A stretch of DNA of 64,000 bases from Epiperipatus broadwayi. Taxonomy: Eukaryota > Onychophora > Udeonychophora > Euonychophora > Peripatidae. The stretch is taken from NCBI GenBank assembly GCA_028023455.1, contig JAQFVV010000018.1:6969800-7033799 (forward strand), read 5' to 3'. This document shows, in pieces, positions 60,801-64,000 of this stretch (the first letter of the stretch is position 1; the number at the start of each line of letters is the position of its first letter). The notes under the pieces were generated by a model that saw only the letters and a list, made by a program, of their open reading frames with translations, searched no databases and was not told where the DNA came from. The position numbers and the translations under genes were made by a program.

Positions 60801-62984
60801 TTCAGTATAGACAATATACATGTATATATCTATGTAATAATATTATAAATTGATATCTGCATTTTCAAAGCAATATACATAATCTTATATTTAAATATTA
60901 GTAAATACAGTAATCAAAAATTTTAAATTTTATATAAATATAAAAAATATTAATAATAAGGTTCATTCTTCTACTAATAAAAAATTTGGACATCAATACC
61001 ATATATTTTGAATCAACAAGCAAATTTCATAAGGAAAATTTATAAAGGTATATGTGACATTGCATTTTATGCACCTCCTGCATTAAATAAATTAATAAAT
61101 ATCTCTAAAGATAAAACTCATAAGTAAAAATTGTATTATTTATAAATGGATATGTAGGGGTGGTAGTGAATATATAGGGGAATCAAGATGTACATTGGAG
61201 AAAAGAACTAAAGAATACTTGTTGTTATTAAAAAGAGTTTAAAATATGAAACAAAATTGCAAAGGTAATAATAATGTATCTGCTTTCATTTTTTATGACC
61301 ATAATCAATCATGTATATATGTTTTTAATTTCAATTATAATAATGTAAAAAATATTGCAAACTGAAAGAAATAAGAATAAAAAAAGAATAAAGGAAGCTA
61401 TGCTAATATATCATTACAAGAAAGACTTAATACATAAACAGATTGGTTCAAGTAAACTCATATATGACTTTAACTTGTTCTAATTCTGGCACTTTTTATG
61501 TTACTGTAGCTTATTTAGGCTTATTTTAAAGCTTAAAAAGTACCATAAGATGCTGCCCTTTCTTGAATTATTTTACAAGTAAAAAACCAATAATATAGGT
61601 GTTCAAAGCTAGAACAAAGAGAGAAGCCTGCTTTCCTAGATGTTGATTGCTTGGGTAAGCATTTCTTTTAATGGAAAACTGTCTATCAATAATTTTCACC
61701 ACTCCAACTTCTGTTTTGACATTGAAAATGAAAATTAATGTCTTATAATGGTTTTTTATTATTTTTCTTATATATTATGAATTATTTTCATAAAATATAC
61801 TGAAAATATAATTATTTTAGAAAAATAGTAAGATTTTAGAAAAAAAAGTTGTATACTTTTACATGAATGTAAATTGAAAAAGAAATCAGCACTAACAACA
61901 ATTTTGACATCCTGTCAACAGTTTACATTGCCCCTAGCTCTTTATTTGATTTTCAAACAAAAATCAATGTTTCAGAATATTTTTCTGGCATTTATTTACA
62001 TATTATAATGTATTTTGGTAAAATATGCTGAAATTATAATTATTTTTAAAACAATGGTAAGATTTTGCTAAAAAATTCTTTAGTTTTACAATAATGTAAA
62101 TTGAGAAGGGAAATCAATGACATTTGCATCACTTTGTAATTTGCTACCAACTTTTTTTTGAGTTTTTTCACTATTGAATATTTTTATAATCATAAATAAA
62201 AATTTATTTTTGAAAAAACTTTGTTCACTTTCATAACCTGACAAATTATTAATATACTTTCTACAAACAAAACTAAAATAAATATAGTATTAAAAGATGA
62301 ATCTATTTTTATGGCTAAATTTCCTAATTGACCAATCAAAACTTTAGAACTTTAATTCACTCAGCCAATAATATTTTGAACAAGGGAAGGGTTAATCAAT
62401 AGGCAGGTAGCAAACATTAAGATCACGGAATTATGGGAAGGTTAATTTTTCAAAAATTAATTGACCCCAAAGACTACAAGAATAGTCAAAAGTGCTCCTA
62501 AGTGATGATTATATTTTTTGTCCTTTTCAAAATTTTTGATTACCATATTTAATAATATTTAATTATAAGATTATGTATATATATATATTGCAACATAATA
62601 TTTATGATTACAGTTAATTAATATAGCCAAAAAAAACCTTAAACAATTTGTATGCTTTCTTTTCTAGTTAAACAAAGTAATTCCACTACTATTATTGAAC
62701 AAATAGCAGGTAATAAAGTCAAAAATAAAATTTAAACATCTCTTATATTATTAGAGAATACAAGTTTGTAGAAAGTATTTAAATATGTCTTCTAAGCAGA
62801 TTTTATTAAACAATGCATATCTAAAATATGTACATCTATGTTATTATTTTCTTGTTAGAAAAGGGCTGTTGAATTTTTATATGTACAAACAAAAAAACAC
62901 ATAAAATTGATATTAGATGAAACAACAAACAAAACAGGATACATTAAAGCAAACATAATAAAATATAAGATGTGAAAACAGTTC
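60801..62984. other. AT-rich stretch, diverged tandem repeat, no gene
   Basis: About 61690-61920 and 61935-62140 are diverged copies of one unit: both carry a TATTATRATNTATTTT-like block, AAAATATRCTGAAA, TAATTATTTT, TAGTAAGATTT or TGGTAAGATTT, and ATGTAAATTGA. No coding signal was recognised. Confidence 0.45.
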
Positions 62985-63238
62985 AACCATCCATACCATT
63001 GAAAATCTGATGATAGAATGCCCAAATCCCATGCTGATGCCAATATTCTTATTATGCCCATGTTGACCTGAAGTCACTCTGACCCCTCATGTATAGGACA
63101 ATATTCATTTAAATATCTAGAAGAGGGATGGGTATTCTATCATCAGTATTTCAATGGTATGGATGGCTGAAGAGTTCGAATAGATTGAAGCCCATCCATT
63201 AAAGTATAAAGATTTTCTATAGCAATATAAACTGAGTA

Positions 63239-63297
<59 letters not shown>

Positions 63298-63306
63298 GGA
63301 GATGAT

Positions 63307-63361
63307 AATCTGGACCAACTGATGAGTGCTGGTTCAGCATGAAATACATATATTCATGATT
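63307..63361 (+). ncRNA. Hammerhead ribozyme, family 2, array unit 1
   Basis: CTGATGA, stem II GTGCT/AGCAT (one G-U, loop GGTTC), GAAA, stem III ATA/TAT with loop CA, A at the cleavage position. Outer stem I AATC/GATT is paired, but the inner stem I CCAA faces TTCA, so only two inner pairs remain. Confidence 0.65.
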
Positions 63362-63384
63362 ATTTATCTTTTCTACATGTGTGT

Positions 63385-63456
63385 GGTCATGTGCATCAGT
63401 AGTAGGAGATAGTGTGGATAGTTGAAGGTTGCTTGAAAGTCTGAGTTCAAATACCC
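63385..63456 (+). promoter_or_regulatory. tRNA-like segment with candidate Pol III boxes
   Basis: GCATCAGTAGTAGGAG stands where a tRNA A box would be and GAGTTCAAATACC matches a B box well, about 50 nt later. The segment lies just 3' of the ribozyme in the unit. Confidence 0.45.
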
Positions 63457-63805
63457 TATATTACAATTTAAGTTCCTGGTATATGAATGCCTGTATTTCA
63501 AATCTTGCACATTAAGCATGCATTCTGCTTATCCCTCTTCTATGTATTTAAATGGATACTGCCCTATACATGAGAGGTCAGAATGACTTGAAGTCAACAT
63601 GGGCATAACAAGAATATTGGCATCAGCATGGGATTTGGGAATTCTATCATCAGATTTTCAATGGTATGTCTGGCTGAAGAGTTGAAGGTTGGAATAGATT
63701 AAAACCTGTCCATTAAAGTATAAAGATTTGCTATCTTAATATAAACTAAGCACTGATTATATATATATATATATATGTGTTTGTGTGTGAGTGTGTGTGT
63801 GATGA

Positions 63806-63863
63806 AAACCTCGACCAACTGATGAGTGCCTGGTTCAGCATGAAATACGTATATTGGTGATTA
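63806..63863 (+). ncRNA. Hammerhead ribozyme, family 2, array unit 2
   Basis: CTGATGA, GAAA, stem III ATA/TAT with loop CG and A at the cleavage position are intact; inner stem I ACCAA/TTGGT has five pairs. Stem II has one extra C (GTGCCT/AGCAT). The loop CG replaces CA of the neighbouring unit. Confidence 0.65.
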
Positions 63864-64000
63864 TTTATCTTTTCTACATGTGTGTGAGATAGTATGGAGA
63901 GTTGAAGGCTGCTTAAAAGTCTGAATTTAATTCCCCTATAGTTCTACAATAACTATATTATGATAATTACAATTGATAATTGAAAAATATATGTGTGCAT

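Larger units (their letters stand above)
62985..64000 (+). mobile_element. HHR family 2 array, 500-bp period, inverted at its left end
   Basis: 62985-63128 is a minus-oriented body piece (inverse of about 63525-63670). From about 63130 the family runs in plus orientation through two successive units whose CTGATGA starts lie at 63319 and 63819, exactly 500 bp apart. Each unit has the body, a TA/TG microsatellite, the hammerhead and the tRNA-like segment. The second unit is nearly complete when the window ends. A head-to-tail array of ribozyme-bearing units would give unit-length RNAs on self-cleavage. Confidence 0.8.

Overview
The window looks like repeat-dominated nuclear DNA of an invertebrate animal. 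It is very AT-rich by eye, full of AT/TA microsatellites, and only two intact protein-coding genes are visible. Almost everything else I can name is a decayed animal-type mobile element: Penelope-like elements (PLEs) with a GIY-YIG domain, two hAT transposons related to GTF2IRD2/ZBED5, one RTE-type LINE, two Ty3-like LTR retrotransposons, and short elements carrying hammerhead ribozymes (HHRs). I cannot name the species.

Layout: 1-740 PLE remnant (+). 3272-4363 choline/ethanolamine kinase-like gene A (-). 6765-9655 dead hAT with an 8-bp target duplication. 10155-13020 dead RTE LINE (-). 17717-17991 first ribozyme element. 20137-21365 PLE remnant between inverted terminal repeats. 23825-25505 a large foldback palindrome with a second ribozyme element nested in it. 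28625-29127 and 31459-32354 two more ribozyme elements. 34490-35440 another PLE (-). 35736-36378 a stretch without a single G, probably an assembly or sequencing fault. 39477-44068 a complete-ended, gag-only LTR retrotransposon (-) that split a repeat of a second ribozyme family. 44543-45637 kinase-like gene B (-). 48223-58651 a degenerate LTR retrotransposon (+) with a PLE piece in its 5' LTR and a hAT in its 3' LTR. 60405-60800 and 62985-64000 more copies of ribozyme family 2, the last as a 500-bp-period array cut by the window edge.

The two genes are single-coding-exon paralogues about 40 kb apart on the same strand. Both keep the catalytic kinase motifs but differ at the aromatic residues that line the choline site in known choline kinases, so their substrates may differ.

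The most interesting system is the set of hammerhead-bearing repeats. Family 1 has four insertions. Each is a head-to-head inverted pair of partial units flanked by a 12-13-bp target duplication, and the motif has compensatory changes in its helices plus a two-part stem I. Family 2 has a different hammerhead with its own covariation, a tRNA-like internal promoter candidate and a tandem 500-bp array, and at two loci it is also arranged as inverted pairs. A PLE remnant in the same window (20137-21365) has inverted terminal repeats with an HHR-like motif inside, which suggests that the short elements are non-autonomous relatives mobilised by PLE machinery.
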